NCBI RefSeq assembly: GCF_042453785.1 | Contig: NC_091664.1 | Location: forward strand, 2,161,001 to 2,225,000 | Source of the DNA: Malus domestica | Lineage: Eukaryota; Streptophyta; Magnoliopsida; Rosales; Rosaceae | Direction: 5' to 3' | Length of the DNA: 64,000 nt | Part shown: positions 34,607-45,746 of the stretch, piece after piece | Layout: each line of letters starts with the position of its first letter | Position numbering within the stretch: the stretch's first letter is position 1 | Notes under the pieces: model-generated | Databases searched by the model: none | Seen by the model: only the letters and a program-made list of their open reading frames with translations | What the model was told of the DNA's origin: nothing | Translations under genes and position numbers: made by a program

Positions 34607-37600
34607 ATGGAAGCAAACCAAACCTCCATGAAATGGAAGCGGCCTTCACCTGTAATGCGGATCAGCAACGGCGTCAAATCTCAGATCCAGCTCCACACCC
34701 ACCGATCCGATCAGGCCAGAAATTGTGACGGCGATTCTAAGCTTCCGAGCTCCGAATCACTCCGGAAAAGACCCAGATCATTAGATCAGATCATGGAAGG
34801 ATCTTTAACCGGCACCTTGCTCCGGAGCACCCTGATCAAAGATCTCCGCGTCAAACGGGTATTTTCCCCAACCTCTGACCCGCCTGAGAACGTGAACGAC
34901 CACCAAAAATTAGGGATTGGATTCGGTTCGCATGAACCAGAAAATGGTCCCAAGGCGGCGAAGAACGATGGGTTGGAGAGTTCTGGAAATGGGATTTCTC
35001 GCTCTGGTCCAAATGTGGCTGATTCGGAGAGCATAGGGACTGAGAATTCAGAAATGGGGTTTGTGTTGGATGATGCCAGTCTTAAATCCCCGGCCAGTAA
35101 AGGGATCGGTGGCTCCGCTCAGCAATGTGCCCAGAAATCATCACCCGATGCGAAGGCAAATAGTTTTCGTGTCAATGTCGATTATCAAACCAAATCGGTA
35201 TGTCTGATTACCAGTTTAGTTGAATTTTTTTTGAAGATCAAGTGTTTGATATTACTTAGAGCTGTTGGTTATAAAATTTGAGAAAGGATGGAAGCATTTA
35301 TGGGTCATACAAGGCATTGAAACGCATTGTTTGATTTGTGTTGTGTTATTCTTTGTGGTAATGTCAGGTCCTTAAGCCTCGACAGAGAGTGTTTAAAGCT
35401 CCCGGCTCATTCAGTTATAGACGATTGCTTCCGTATTTAAACGATATGGCGAAAGACAATTCTTGTAACCGCTTTACCCTTGCCTTTCTTTACTTTTGTT
35501 AAGATTGTCAAATGCTAAGATTATTTTTCCCTCTGGAGAATTATATATTCAGGGAACTAAGTGTTGTAGTACTCTGTGTACAGGTATGCTTGAGTTTCGT
35601 CAACAGCCAAATCTTAATAAAGGTTTGGAAGGAAAACCGTTCCAGGGTAAGCGGGCTTCTGAAAATCAAGCAGGTTTCTTGCATCAATTTAATGAGCAGA
35701 AACTTTCCAGGGAGTGTCCTACCAATGGTTCTTCTGCTCAGCTGGAAACTGTACAAGTTTCTTCAAATGACACATCTAATGATAGTGTTGCTTCGGAATC
35801 ACCATCTATGACTGTGGTTGATGAGTGTCGGTCAAAGCCACCTGTTGATGAACAGGTTGAAATTTGTGATTTGGGATTTTCTTGCAAAGTTCAGAAGTTA
35901 AATTCTCCGAGCCCCTTTTCCTCATCAGCTGTGGAGGACTCTCTAGTTAATAAGGATCATGTTATTGACGTGTATGCTGATGGTGATACACCAGTAGAGA
36001 ATGCGGGGACTGCCGATAAAGCTGTTAATGGGTTTCCGGGCGAAGCTCAAAATGTGAAAGATAAAAATCCCAACTCACATTCGATTGTGGAGGAGTGCTA
36101 TTCATGCAAGGATAGTGAAGTTGGTCAGAACATAAACCTACTTCAGAATGATGGGATGAGAAAAAATGACATGGGCTATCTTTGTAAAGACCAAAATCCA
36201 AATCACTTAAATGAGCAGAGAGTTGGTAATGCCGGTGACATTTTGAATCAGATAGATGATTCAAACGAAGACGATTGCCAGATGACACCACCAGATGCTG
36301 AGATCTTAGGGAAACTTAAGGGGGAAGTAAAAAGAGTTAGTGAAGAAGGATATGTTCTTCAGAGTACAAATGAAGGTTCGGAGATGCCATCCACTGCATT
36401 CAATCATAGAGATGTTCCATCTGTTGATATTAAGAGACATGAATCTACTCCCAAGAGAAATCTGGTAATTATTTATCAACCTCTCTAAATATCAGTCTGA
36501 ATTTCATTTGGAAAGCCATCATTTTCCGGTATGATATCTTTTAATCCAAGGCATTCTGGTTCTAGGCAAAAGCTGGCTGATCAATGATTTTTTGAATGTT
36601 TATTTGTCCTTCTGCTAATATAATTTTTTGTTTCCAAATTAGGTTTTAAATCCATGTTCACGACTCAAGTTGTTTAGGAGTCCGGGATCAATTAGCTACA
36701 GAAGATTGCTTCCATTTCTTATGGACATGGAGAAGACTAACTCTGGTAATTTGTTTCCTTTGTGCACTTCTTTATAATTTGAAGGAATAGATGGTTGTAT
36801 TAACTTGGAGCCTCTAGTAGAAATAAGCTTAACCTTTCTTATGATCATTTTTCACAGCTGCCAATACTGATAAGGATTTGAAACAAAAGCAACTGTCACC
36901 AGTGACTCCTAATCAGCAAGAAACACCAATGGATAAATCAGAGGGCTTGAAATTTCAATCAAAGCATCAAATTTGTGATCCCGGTACTCTACCGACACCA
37001 CAACTAGTGACAGCTAATGGCTCATCTAACGATGGTGGACAGAATTTAACTTCTCCAGAGCACGTCCCTGAATCTCAAATGCCAATTGATTTACAAGAGG
37101 AACATTATGCTGAGCAGGCTGTATCAGGTAAACAAAGTAAACTGGAAACACGCCCTGAGATAATGAGTTCGGAACAAGAAACAGATGCACCAGTCACTTT
37201 ATTATGCCCCAGTACTTCCTTAAAAGACGGTGCAATATCAGTCAGTGATTCATTATCTGATAAACCTGAAGAGGAAGGCATAAGTTCAAGAGCAACATTA
37301 TCTAATGGTGGGAAGCCACTTCAAGCTAATAGCTTTTCTCAGAACTCATCCGAAATTGCTGCCACAGTTTCTTCAGGTATTCATGAAGTTGGTCCCAGAA
37401 AAGGGATCCTTAAAAGAAATCCACGAGGATGCAGAGGACTCTGCTCGTGTTTGAATTGTGCTTCGTTTAGACTCCATGCAGAGAGAGCATTTGAGTTCTC
37501 TAGAAATCAGATGCAAGATGCTGAAGAAGTAGCCTTAGATTTGATGAAAGAACTATCCAATTTACGTAAGATATTAGAATTATCAGCTGCTAGTGCAACT

Positions 37601-38197
37601 AATCCCAGCATGAACTTAAACGAGGTCAGTTTTTCTAGAGCTTGAAACAAAGATGCGGTTATAAACTTTCATTTTTTTGGCTCTTGCTATGCCTTTTTTA
37701 TGACTAATTAGAATATATGCTTCCAAGTTGCAGTCCCTTTATGTTCAACCACTTATAATTTACATCTGCTCAAAATTGCCATATGGTTTGAATATCTTTT
37801 TTCACACGGCATACCAAAATATTTATGCCTTTCGGAAAGACTAATAAACAAAATAATTCGTTGATGTTGGAATCATGATTTGTTTTTATTTATTTCAGGT
37901 TAAAGAAGCTTGCAGGAGAGCATCTGAAGCGGAAGGCATTGCAAGAAACCGCCTCGGTGAAATGAATTATGATCTCAACATTCACTCCAGAGTCACAGTA
38001 AGTGTCCCACATACTCCATAAGAAAGTATTTCTAGCTTTAATGGTGTTCTTCTGTTATTTGTTTATCCCAATTTGGTTACTCGGTATTAAGCCTTAGCTA
38101 AACTTATTTCTTGCAGTGCTTGCAGGAACCAAGTGTCACATTTGCAAATTACGTTGAAGAAAAAGTCATTCCGAAAGAAAAGTTTTCAAGCAGCTAG
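34607..38197 (+). CDS. Conserved plant protein of unknown function, seven exons
   Basis: Proposed exons: 34607-35197, 35368-35464, 35584-36464, 36643-36745, 36858-37624, 37899-37997, 38117-38197. All introns are GT-AG, phases agree, and the total of 2619 nt gives 872 residues. The N-terminus is basic (KWKRPSPVMRISNG...) and the long middle acidic and Ser-rich. Two related motifs, FKAPGSFSYRRLLPYLNDM and FRSPGSISYRRLLPFLMDM, are encoded by exons 2 and 4, which share length class and phase. Near residues 690-760 is a Cys-rich, basic block (KGILKRNPRGCRGLCSCLNC, then SFRLHAERAFEFSRNQ) followed by a helical segment continuing into exon 6. The C-x2-C-x-C-x2-C spacing suggests metal binding. I recognise it as a conserved plant type but cannot name it. 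Nuclear location is a guess from composition. The last acceptor could also lie nine bases downstream (TGCTTGCAG). Confidence 0.82.
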
Positions 38198-38707
38198 TGT
38201 CAGATCACGAGAAAAAGAATTGCTTTCTTTGTGGCTAGGATAGATTAGGTTGGATTATGGGAACCGTTCGTGTTTACAGGAGGATTTGGTTGGATTGATA
38301 TCCAGGATGTTTCTAACTACACAATTTTGTGGAAACTGTATCAATCTTGTATCTCGGGACAACGTTGTTATAGATTCAGATTTCTGTAGAACTTCCATTG
38401 TGTGAATTTGAGTTATTTGAATGTTGAAATACTTTGTGGGGAATGAACCTCATGCAGTGGTAGAAAGTCGATTGTATCATTGAAATCAAGAGAAGAATAC
38501 AATTCCCTCCGTCGCACCACAGAGAGTGAACTAGAGGCTCTCCAATACTGAATAACAGAGAGAATCAAGGCTTAGGGTTTGAAGTGCGTGTGCAAGCCTT
38601 GGCGGGGTTTGCTCTCTGATCCCGAGTTTACCATAGACGTGCTTTCACGGACACCGGGTTGCCTTCTGGGAGAAGATGTTTTGGGATTTAGTGTTTGATG
38701 ATGTTTC
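38198..38707 (+). other. 3' untranslated region and flank of the 34607 gene
   Basis: T-rich sequence follows the stop. No second gene is visible. The stretch ends at a Harbinger-like terminus. Confidence 0.5.
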
Positions 38708-38710
38708 TTA

Positions 38711-38890
38711 GCCCCAGTTTGGGGTTGAGGTGATTTAAAAAAAAGCTCCTATGAAAAAAAGCTGGGAGTGTTTTTGGTGTTTGGTAAACTTAAAAAAAAG
38801 GGCTTATTTTGGAAGCTGCTGTGAGAATAAGCTGAAATCAAAGGAAAAAGCTGAAGCTGCAATTTGTAGTTTCTGGATTTGGAAATAAGT
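38711..38890. mobile_element. Truncated PIF/Harbinger-like fragment
   Basis: TTA (38708-38710) is followed by GCCCCAGTTTGGGGTTGAGG and the aaaaagct / tttggtaaact motifs shared with 45747-46851. The right end was not found. Confidence 0.55.
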
Positions 38891-39238
38891 TGAAAGAGGA
38901 GTAAAAGGGATGAAGAACAAAGCTTTGCTTGTATTTCTGTGCATGTACGAAGGGCTGCAGCACAAAGCTTCTTGCAGACCTCACATCTCAACATTCTCTT
39001 ATGCATTTGCACTATATCCAATCCAATCCATTCATACTAGGTCATCACTAATGGCAAGTCATACATATAGATGGATTGAAACTAAACCATACATTTGTTC
39101 TATTGACCTAAGTAGACCATTGTTCTATCTACTTAAGTAGGCCAAATTTTTTTCCTGGTCCTTATGGTGGCAGTGCACTTTTGATGTCCCTCTCGTGGCG
39201 AAAAAAGTTGTTAAGCAAGCCCTTGTGGTCATCCTCAT

Positions 39239-40364
39239 CAAGGTAGAAAATATCGGTAATATCGGAAATATCGGTAGTCCGAAAACACGGAAATATCGAT
39301 GGAAATATCGGGATAATATCGATATCGATAAAAATTACATGGAAACCACGGAAATTGTAAGAAAAACTTGGAAATTTTTATTGAAACTTTGCAGGATGTT
39401 TATTTAGTCAATTATCTATTAGTTTATCACAAAAAATTGGAAGGAAATGCATTGCATGATGGATTTAACTGATTTAAGTTGATTATATAGCGAGCTGGCA
39501 AACATTGTGAGTGTAGAAAATATATAATAATTAATGAAAGAAGTTTAAACACACCATAATCATTTATATATAATGAATTAGTACAATATTTTACACTTTA
39601 TACATTGCATGGTAAGATACATGAGTGACTAAGTACCACATAGAGTTCCTATGAGGTTCAAAATTTTCACTATCTTCATCATCACTATGTGTAGAGTAAG
39701 TGTATTGTGAAGAGTAGTTAGCAACCATGGCAATGGCTTTCAAGAACCGAAACCCAAAAGTCAATAGGAAACCGAATACTTCGGTATTTTTCGGGATTTC
39801 AGGATTACCAAACAAATGGGATTTGGAAACCAATCCCATATCGAAAATTTCGGTATTTTTCGGGATGGTTTTGGTTTGGGACTTTTTCGGTTTGGTTTGG
39901 GATTTTCGGGAATTTTTTCCAACCATACATGTAAGTGACCAAATAAAAAATAGAAAAATTAAAAACCACATGCCATTGACTAAGTAATTAATTGACACAA
40001 TTTAAAATATAATACCACAAAAAATTTGGAATATGTGCAAATTTGTTTCTTGCAAAAAGAATTCAAAACAAAACGATATATATAAATAGTTTAGCATGTT
40101 TTCACAAAAACGTAAGTGGTATAGTGGTCAAGTCGCTGAAGGAGTTAGATGGGAGGGGTTCGAATCCCTTTATGTGCATGTTTGAGACTTTTCAGAAATT
40201 TTCAAATATTTTTAGGTTCATCTCGCGATATATTATCAATAATTAAAAAAATACTCACGAATATTTTTAGGTTCATCTATATTATCGCGATATATTATCG
40301 ATAATTAAAAAAATACTCACGAAATATCGTTATCTCGCCGATATTATCGATTTTTAAATCTATG
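39239..40364. mobile_element. Non-autonomous hAT-family element, second copy
   Basis: It is flanked by a perfect 8-bp duplication ATCCTCAT (39231-39238 and 40365-40372). The ends CAAGGTAGAAAATATCGG and (complement) CATAGATTTAAAAATCGATA belong to the family found at 1650. The interior at about 39620-39960 is a Phe/Gly-repeat-like segment with repeated cggtatttttcggga, probably another nested repeat. No transposase. Confidence 0.85.
40114..40175 (+). other. tRNA-like sequence, possibly a SINE head
   Basis: gtggtatagtggtcaagtcg resembles a tRNA A box and GGTTCGAATCC (40157-40167) is a perfect B box, at plausible spacing. I could not fold a complete cloverleaf with an anticodon arm. A functional tRNA is unlikely. 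Confidence 0.4.
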
Positions 40365-40620
40365 ATCCTCATTACAATTGAAACCCTAACTTCCGATTGT
40401 CTTTCGTTAAAAACGCGTACTCACGAATATTTTTAGGTTCATCTCGCGATATTATATATAATATCGCGATATTATCGATATTATCGCGATATATTATCGA
40501 TAATTAAAAAAATACTCACGAAATATCGTTATCTCGCCGATATTATCGATTTTTAAATCTATGATCCTCATTACAATTGAAACCCTAACTTCCGATTGTC
40601 TTTCGTTAAAAACGCGCACG
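40205..40620. repeat. Local tandem duplication spanning the hAT end and its flank
   Basis: The block atatttttaggttcatctcg...aatactcacga occurs three times (about 40205, 40260, 40428). The hAT end with its target site and about 45 bp of flank (to aaaaacgcg) is repeated 199 bp downstream (ATCCTCAT at 40365 and 40564). Confidence 0.85.
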
Positions 40621-40996
40621 TTAATCTCACGTGAGGTTATATTTGTCATTTCAAGTTTCAACCAAATTAAGAAACCTAAACATCTATCGTAAGATGACTT
40701 AAGAGTTCACTTCATATTTTTCGGATTTATGTTTTCAGTCATTGGAATGGGTATTATAGGCATACACCTTTTTTCAGTGAAAAATTAAAACCTTGCAAAT
40801 TACAAATGAACAGTGCCATTTTTCATTTGAATAGTATAATCCTCGAGGAATCTTGACACTATATACGAAAAAGAAATTGAAAAACATGTTGTAACTAAAA
40901 GGGCATCTGCAACGCCATTCGTATCACATAGGGTGCAGTTCATTAAATATATTTGAAACTCTTACTGATCTGGCTGATAAGATATTCAATTTCAAA

Positions 40997-41500
40997 CAAA
41001 GTCTAAAATATCGATTATATCGGAAATATCGGTAGTTCAAAAACACGGAAATTTCGATGGAAATATCGGGATATTATCGATATCGATAAAAATTGAATAA
41101 AAACTACGGAAATTGTAAGAAAAACTTGGAAATTTTTATTGAAACTTTGCAGGATGTTTATTTAGTCAATTATCTATTAGTTTATCATAAAAATTGGAAG
41201 GAAATGCATTGCATGATGGATTTAACTGATTTAAGTTGATTATATAGCGAACTGGCAAATATTGTGAGTGTAGAAAATATGTAGTAATTAATGAAAGAAG
41301 TTTAAACACACTATAATCATTTATGAATTAGTACAATATTTTATACTTTATACATTGCATGGTAAGATACATGAGTGACTTAGTACAACATAGAGTTCCT
41401 ATCAAGGTCTAAAATATCGATAATATCGGAAATATCAGTAGTCCAAAAACACGGAAATTTCAATGAAAATATCAGGATAATATCGATATTTTAGACATTG
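40997..41500. mobile_element. Non-autonomous hAT-family element, third copy
   Basis: A perfect 8-bp duplication ATTTCAAA lies at 40989-40996 and 41501-41508. The ends are CAAAGTCTAAAATATCGAT and (complement) CAATGTCTAAAATATCGAT. An internal caaggtctaaaatatcg at 41404 looks like an embedded second terminus, so the copy may be composite. It lies about 450 bp upstream of the F-box gene. Confidence 0.87.
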
Positions 41501-41950
41501 ATTTCAAAGCACTAACGTTGTTCGGTTTGAGCCTTTTCCGTCGAATCCTAATTTTATACAAATATAACCTCCTATAGTCAGCGAAGAAGCGTCACCAAAA
41601 TTTTTAGTTTGAAGAGACAAATATAACCTTCCCACATGTGATTCACGTGTGCCCTTTTAAGGATGGCTATAGTAGTTTGCATAACAACATTTTCACCACC
41701 AGAGTGACATTAAAATTGCACTACCACCATAAGAATTACGAAAATATTTGGCCTTACAACAATAATAGATTTTTGAAGTACAAATTAATATTACATTTTT
41801 TAAATACGCCTGAAAATAATCTGAAATGGGCCAGCCCAACGGGACACATGCAGTCTCAAACCCTAGTTCTGAATCAATATATATTCTGAGGGAAGTGGAC
41901 GTAATCTAGCAAGTACGGTAGTGCAAAACCTACAGAACTACAGCACATCA

Positions 41951-43135
41951 ATGGAAAAATCCGAAGTGTGCCTAAGCCACCCCCCAAAGTCCATTCATGG
42001 ACAGGCAAAACAAGAAGAAGAAGAAAAAGAAGAAAAGCATGATAAGCAAGCCTATATTCTGCAATTACCAGACCACATTATAGTGGAGATCTTCTGCAAA
42101 ATCCCAACCAAAACGCTCATCCTGTGCCAATGTGTGTGCAAGGATTGGCATCGTTTCCTCTCAGATATTGAATTCATGAGGGGTCTATTTTCACGAACTC
42201 ATACTTGCCTTTTGGTCCAAGGGAATCCCCAAATACAGTGCCCATGGGGATGGCAGATTAAACACACCCACTTCTTGGTCGGCCTGAAGCACAAGTGGAA
42301 CGGAAACCATGTGGCACTGAAGCTTTGTAGAGACCCAATTTTCCGAACTGGAGATATACATATTGTGAGTTCATACAACGGTTTGCTTCTATGCGAAGAC
42401 AGGTTGATGGGATCGGTGAGTCTTTACATATCCAATCCCATTACCGCTGAGTCTTTAGCTATTCCTAAACCTTCGAAAATCCGTTTTACAAATTGTTATT
42501 CTGGCTTTGGGTTTAGTCCCATCAGTGATGTCTATAAAGTTGTTCTGATTAATAAGCCAAACAATGAGTCCAAGGAACCGGGGGCGAGGGTTCTCACCGT
42601 TGGTTGTACTACTTGGAGAATCATCGAAGGTTTTGAGATTTTCGCATTATCATATGGTACTCATCATAATGGATTTATTCATTGGTTAGGCCGGCGTATG
42701 GATTCTCTCGGGATCTTTGCTTTTGATGTTGAAACTGAGCATTTCCAGCAATTTCCACTACCCCCTTGTCAGTTTGATATGGACAATGTGCCTAATTATA
42801 AGCTTGGAGTCATGAAAAGTTGCATCTCTTTGACTGTTCATTCGCTTAATAGTGTAACTGTTTGGATGATGAAGGAGTATGGCGTTAAGGAGTCTTGGAC
42901 CCAAGAGCTTGAAATTTGCAAGAACTCGGGTGACTGTCGTTCATATTATTTCAAATCGGTGAACTTTACCGAGGAAGGAAAAGTATTGATACTAGGTAGG
43001 GACGGATGTTTGCGAGTTTATTTTCCTAATACAGGGGGCTTTGCGTGGATTCATATCGATGGGATATCATGGAACAGTGGCGCACTTGTCCACGTTCCAA
43101 GCTTTGTTTCACTTAAAGATGTTATCAGAGGTTAG
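41951..43135 (+). CDS. F-box protein with F-box-associated interaction domain
   Basis: An intact single-exon frame of 394 residues. The F-box lies at about residues 34-72 (LQLPDHIIVEIFCKIPTKTL, then CQCVCKDWHRFLSD), which would bind the SKP1 adaptor of an SCF ubiquitin ligase. The C-terminal part shows FBA-type motifs (SYNGLLLCED, YISNPITAESLAIPKP, GFGFSPISDVYKVV, a later SLTVHSLNSVTVWMMKEYG). The N-terminus has an acidic Glu/Lys run (EEEEKEEKHDK). The substrate is unknown. ATG at 41951 was used because the longer frame upstream starts with GTG. A damaged copy 5 kb downstream and a third fragment show local duplication. FBA F-box genes expand by tandem duplication in Rosaceae, including near S-loci, but nothing here shows S-locus linkage. 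Confidence 0.88.
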   Translation: MEKSEVCLSHPPKSIHGQAKQEEEEKEEKHDKQAYILQLPDHIIVEIFCKIPTKTLILCQCVCKDWHRFLSDIEFMRGLFSRTHTCLLVQGNPQIQCPWGWQIKHTHFLVGLKHKWNGNHVALKLCRDPIFRTGDIHIVSSYNGLLLCEDRLMGSVSLYISNPITAESLAIPKPSKIRFTNCYSGFGFSPISDVYKVVLINKPNNESKEPGARVLTVGCTTWRIIEGFEIFALSYGTHHNGFIHWLGRRMDSLGIFAFDVETEHFQQFPLPPCQFDMDNVPNYKLGVMKSCISLTVHSLNSVTVWMMKEYGVKESWTQELEICKNSGDCRSYYFKSVNFTEEGKVLILGRDGCLRVYFPNTGGFAWIHIDGISWNSGALVHVPSFVSLKDVIRG

Positions 43136-43235
43136 AGCTCGAAACTATATGTCATAGCTAGCTAGTCAAGCTTACATAGTATTGGTATTATATTTTGTAA
43201 GATACTGAGGTGATTGGTTGTTTGATTTGCGTAAA

Positions 43236-43386
43236 GGGTAGTGTTATCCACATATCTATTTTTACTTCTTATACACCTTCTTAATTTTTTGCAGTCGGAT
43301 CAGATAAATTGAAGAATATATATCAATGCCCAAAAATTAACAAGGATCTGTGGAACCTAAAAATAGATGTGTGAATAGCATTATCC
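43236..43386. mobile_element. 151-bp MITE (family A)
   Basis: The ends GGGTAGTGTTATCCACATATC and (complement) GGATAATGCTATTCACACATC pair imperfectly. The central agtcggatcagataaattgaa is shared with copies near 52290 and 58463. No clear target duplication. Confidence 0.7.
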
Positions 43387-43756
43387 TACGTTGATTTAAA
43401 TTTTCCAATTGATTGCAGATTAATGCACTCTTGTTTTCTTATTTTTTCTATACCTTGTTTTTTGTCTTTGTGCTGCATATAATTTTCTTCAACATTGTGC
43501 TTAAAATTCACATTACACAAGATTTTATCTACTTTGAGTTCTCGATTAAGGAATTATTCAGAATCTGACTTCATTAGAATTTGATTTATTTGGAAGGAAT
43601 GTTTGTATTGAATAAATGATCGTTTATATGGGCAGATTCTAATTGTTTAGGAAAACTTATATAATGTAGACTTAAGTTTGGCATTTTGCAGAAGTGTTTA
43701 AGCAACGAAGCATTAGAGTAAAGAGAACAAGTATAAAGTTCTATTTTCTATGGCCT

Positions 43757-43874
43757 CACTACAAATAAAAACACCTTTTTCCGACGAAATGTTGTCGGCC
43801 AAAATCTAAGGCGACGAAATGTCATTTTGCGCGACTAATTTTGTAGGTCTGGAAAAGTCGGTTTTTCTTTAGTG
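43757..43874. mobile_element. Miniature CACTA-like element
   Basis: It begins CACTACAAATAAAAACACC and ends, in complement, CACTAAAGAAAAACCGAC, both with the CACTA tip. The interior has gacgaaatg repeats. A 3-bp duplication is not evident. Confidence 0.6.
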
Positions 43875-43875
43875 G

Positions 43876-43971
43876 AACAAGGGGCGTTGCAAGGGTTCAG
43901 ATTCATGGGGTATCATTTATAACTAGCATATTCCAAGCTTGGTTTCGCTTCAAGATGTTATAAAGGGTTAG
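43876..43971 (+). pseudogene. C-terminal remnant of a third F-box copy
   Basis: ggcgttgcaagggttcagat...ttccaagcttggtttcgctt resembles the last 30 codons of the F-box gene at 41951 and of its copy at 46967, including the stop and following bases. It directly abuts the CACTA-like element. Confidence 0.65.
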
Positions 43972-44319
43972 AGCTCGCTGGCAATGTGTCGTGGCTAGTC
44001 AATCATTTGGTCTTTAATGTAGTACAATTTCGTGGTCGCATTTCTCACTGCCATTCACTAGTTACAGATAATCCTTCATGTTAATTTTCCTCTAATCAAA
44101 ATTGTTTCAAGTTCCTACATACATTATTTTGAGATATATATGTTACCCTTTCCTTATTGACAGCACCAAGTCATCCTGCAAATAAAGTATGAGAGAAGCG
44201 CAGATGACTTTCTTTTTTTTTTTTGGAGCGCAATAAAATGAAACTGAGTTGGCTATGTTTGTTAGTAATCCAAGGGGACAAACAAATTAAATCACCTAAC
44301 ATACGAGATACTCCGGTTA

Positions 44320-44490
44320 GAAGATACGATTGTGAGACGAAGGTCAAGGCAAAAGGGGTAAAGGAAAACCTAAGAAGACTTGGAAAGAGATCTTAAGAAA
44401 AAATATGGAGTATTTGGAGCTAACAAAGAATTTTATGCAAAACCGAACGAAGTTCCGTACTATGATCTTACTGGCTGACACGAAATCAGA
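44320..44490 (+). pseudogene. LINE ORF2 C-terminal fragment
   Basis: gtgagacgaaggtcaaggc...aagacttggaaagagatcttaag...ttccgtactatgatcttactggctgac matches the usual 3' end of plant LINE ORF2 (VRRRSRQKG, then KTWKEILRK and RTMILLAD in translation). Frames are broken. Confidence 0.6.
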
Positions 44491-45134
44491 AGAATAAATA
44501 AAAAATTCTACAAGTCTATAGGAGGTAGTATGTGTTTCTTTATTTTTTTATCTTTCCAGAATTTTGAAGTTTGTACAGGATAGAACTAAAACTTTTAAAA
44601 TAAAGAGAAATTTGTGGAATGGAGGTGCACATAGAATCCCTGCCTTATCGTGATGATGATTATGTTGCTGATGAAGTTGAGATGCACTCTCATGCACTCA
44701 CAGATACCTGCATGCCGTATGCCTGATGTTTTGCTTTGCTTTACTTACCTTGCCTTACTTTACCTTGCTTTGGCTTTGAATTTGACTTTTCTTTCTTTGC
44801 TTTTGCCCTATTTAGTTTTTTTTTTAATTTTTTTTTTATTGCGGGGAGTGAAGGGAAGAATTGCTTCGGAGAAACTAATTTAAGTTTTGGACAACCACGT
44901 AAGTGCTTAGAGTAGTGATCACTCAAGACGGCTGCTCATAATCTTTGTGTTTCAATGCTGATGACAACCGTTGTCTACCGGGCCTTGATGACTACTGTTT
45001 TCATGATTATCACCATGAGTTGGAGGAAGAGTGTTGGATAGTAAAAACATAGGAATTTTTTGGATTGTATTTTATTTCCTACCTTTAGGAGAAAATAATA
45101 TTTAGATTTCTTTGTCCACATGGATTTTATTTTA
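44491..45134. other. Intergenic, low complexity
   Basis: Pyrimidine-rich repeats (tttgctttacttaccttgcc) at 44720-44830 and poly-T near 44815-44840. No gene was recognised. Confidence 0.5.
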
Positions 45135-45291
45135 GGAAAACTAACGAACAGTTCAAAAAAAAACTTTAGTTTTAATGAAAAATGACAAATAAATGTGTAA
45201 TGAATAGTACCAAGAAAATGTAAAAATATGATTTTTCGTTAAAAGTGAACAGTACCAAGAGTGTTTCGTTAAAACTCCCCTTTATTTTGCT
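45135..45291. mobile_element. Relative of the nested inverted-repeat element at 4766
   Basis: It starts ggaaaactaacgaac and carries gaatagtacca, aaaaatatgatttttcgtt and gtttcgttaaaactc in the same order as 4766-4920. Confidence 0.6.
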
Positions 45292-45393
45292 TATTTCATT
45301 AGATTTACTTATTTGATTAGGCTTGTATGTTGATCTTTGTAAATACCTACATAAGTGTCAAGATATAGTGCTTCTAATAAACTGAATTATACC

Positions 45394-45589
45394 ACTTAGT
45401 ACTATGATCTATTGGTTCTCTTCACTTATAAGTAAGAGGTTTTAGGTTCGATTCTTGCCAAAAACGTATTTGAACCATATTATTGCTAGCTCTATTGTGA
45501 GGTTTAGCCCACTCACATGTCCCATGTCCCCTTAATGTAGATAATATTGTTTGTTAAAATAAATAAATAAATAAATCGTTTGTTAAAAA
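45394..45589 (+). mobile_element. tRNA-derived SINE
   Basis: The head has A- and B-box-like sequence (tctattggttctcttcac... and ttaggttcgattcttgcc), followed by a conserved body (cctccttaatgtagataata type) and an (AAAT)n tail at 45557-45576. A 17-bp target duplication with one mismatch, ataaactgaattatacc / ataaactgaattacacc, flanks it (45377-45393 and 45590-45606). The copy at 52041 is a relative. Confidence 0.8.
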
Positions 45590-45746
45590 ATAAACTGAAT
45601 TACACCCATAGCCTATCCGGACCCAAAATGAGTGGACAACTCTGAGTTGTACCCCTTTTAAAAAAAATTAAAAAAAAGGATAAAATATGATTATTGGATA
45701 AGGGATATTTTTAGTACAAATTGTTAACATAACGTTTTCCTTCTAA

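Noticed and set aside
34432..34677. Minus-strand open frame over the start of the 34607 gene
   Set aside because: It overlaps the promoter and leader, is rich in RERERRE from the CT tract, and has no family resemblance.
40114..40175. Functional tRNA gene
   Set aside because: A and B boxes are present, but no full cloverleaf with acceptor and anticodon stems could be formed, and it lies inside a transposon.
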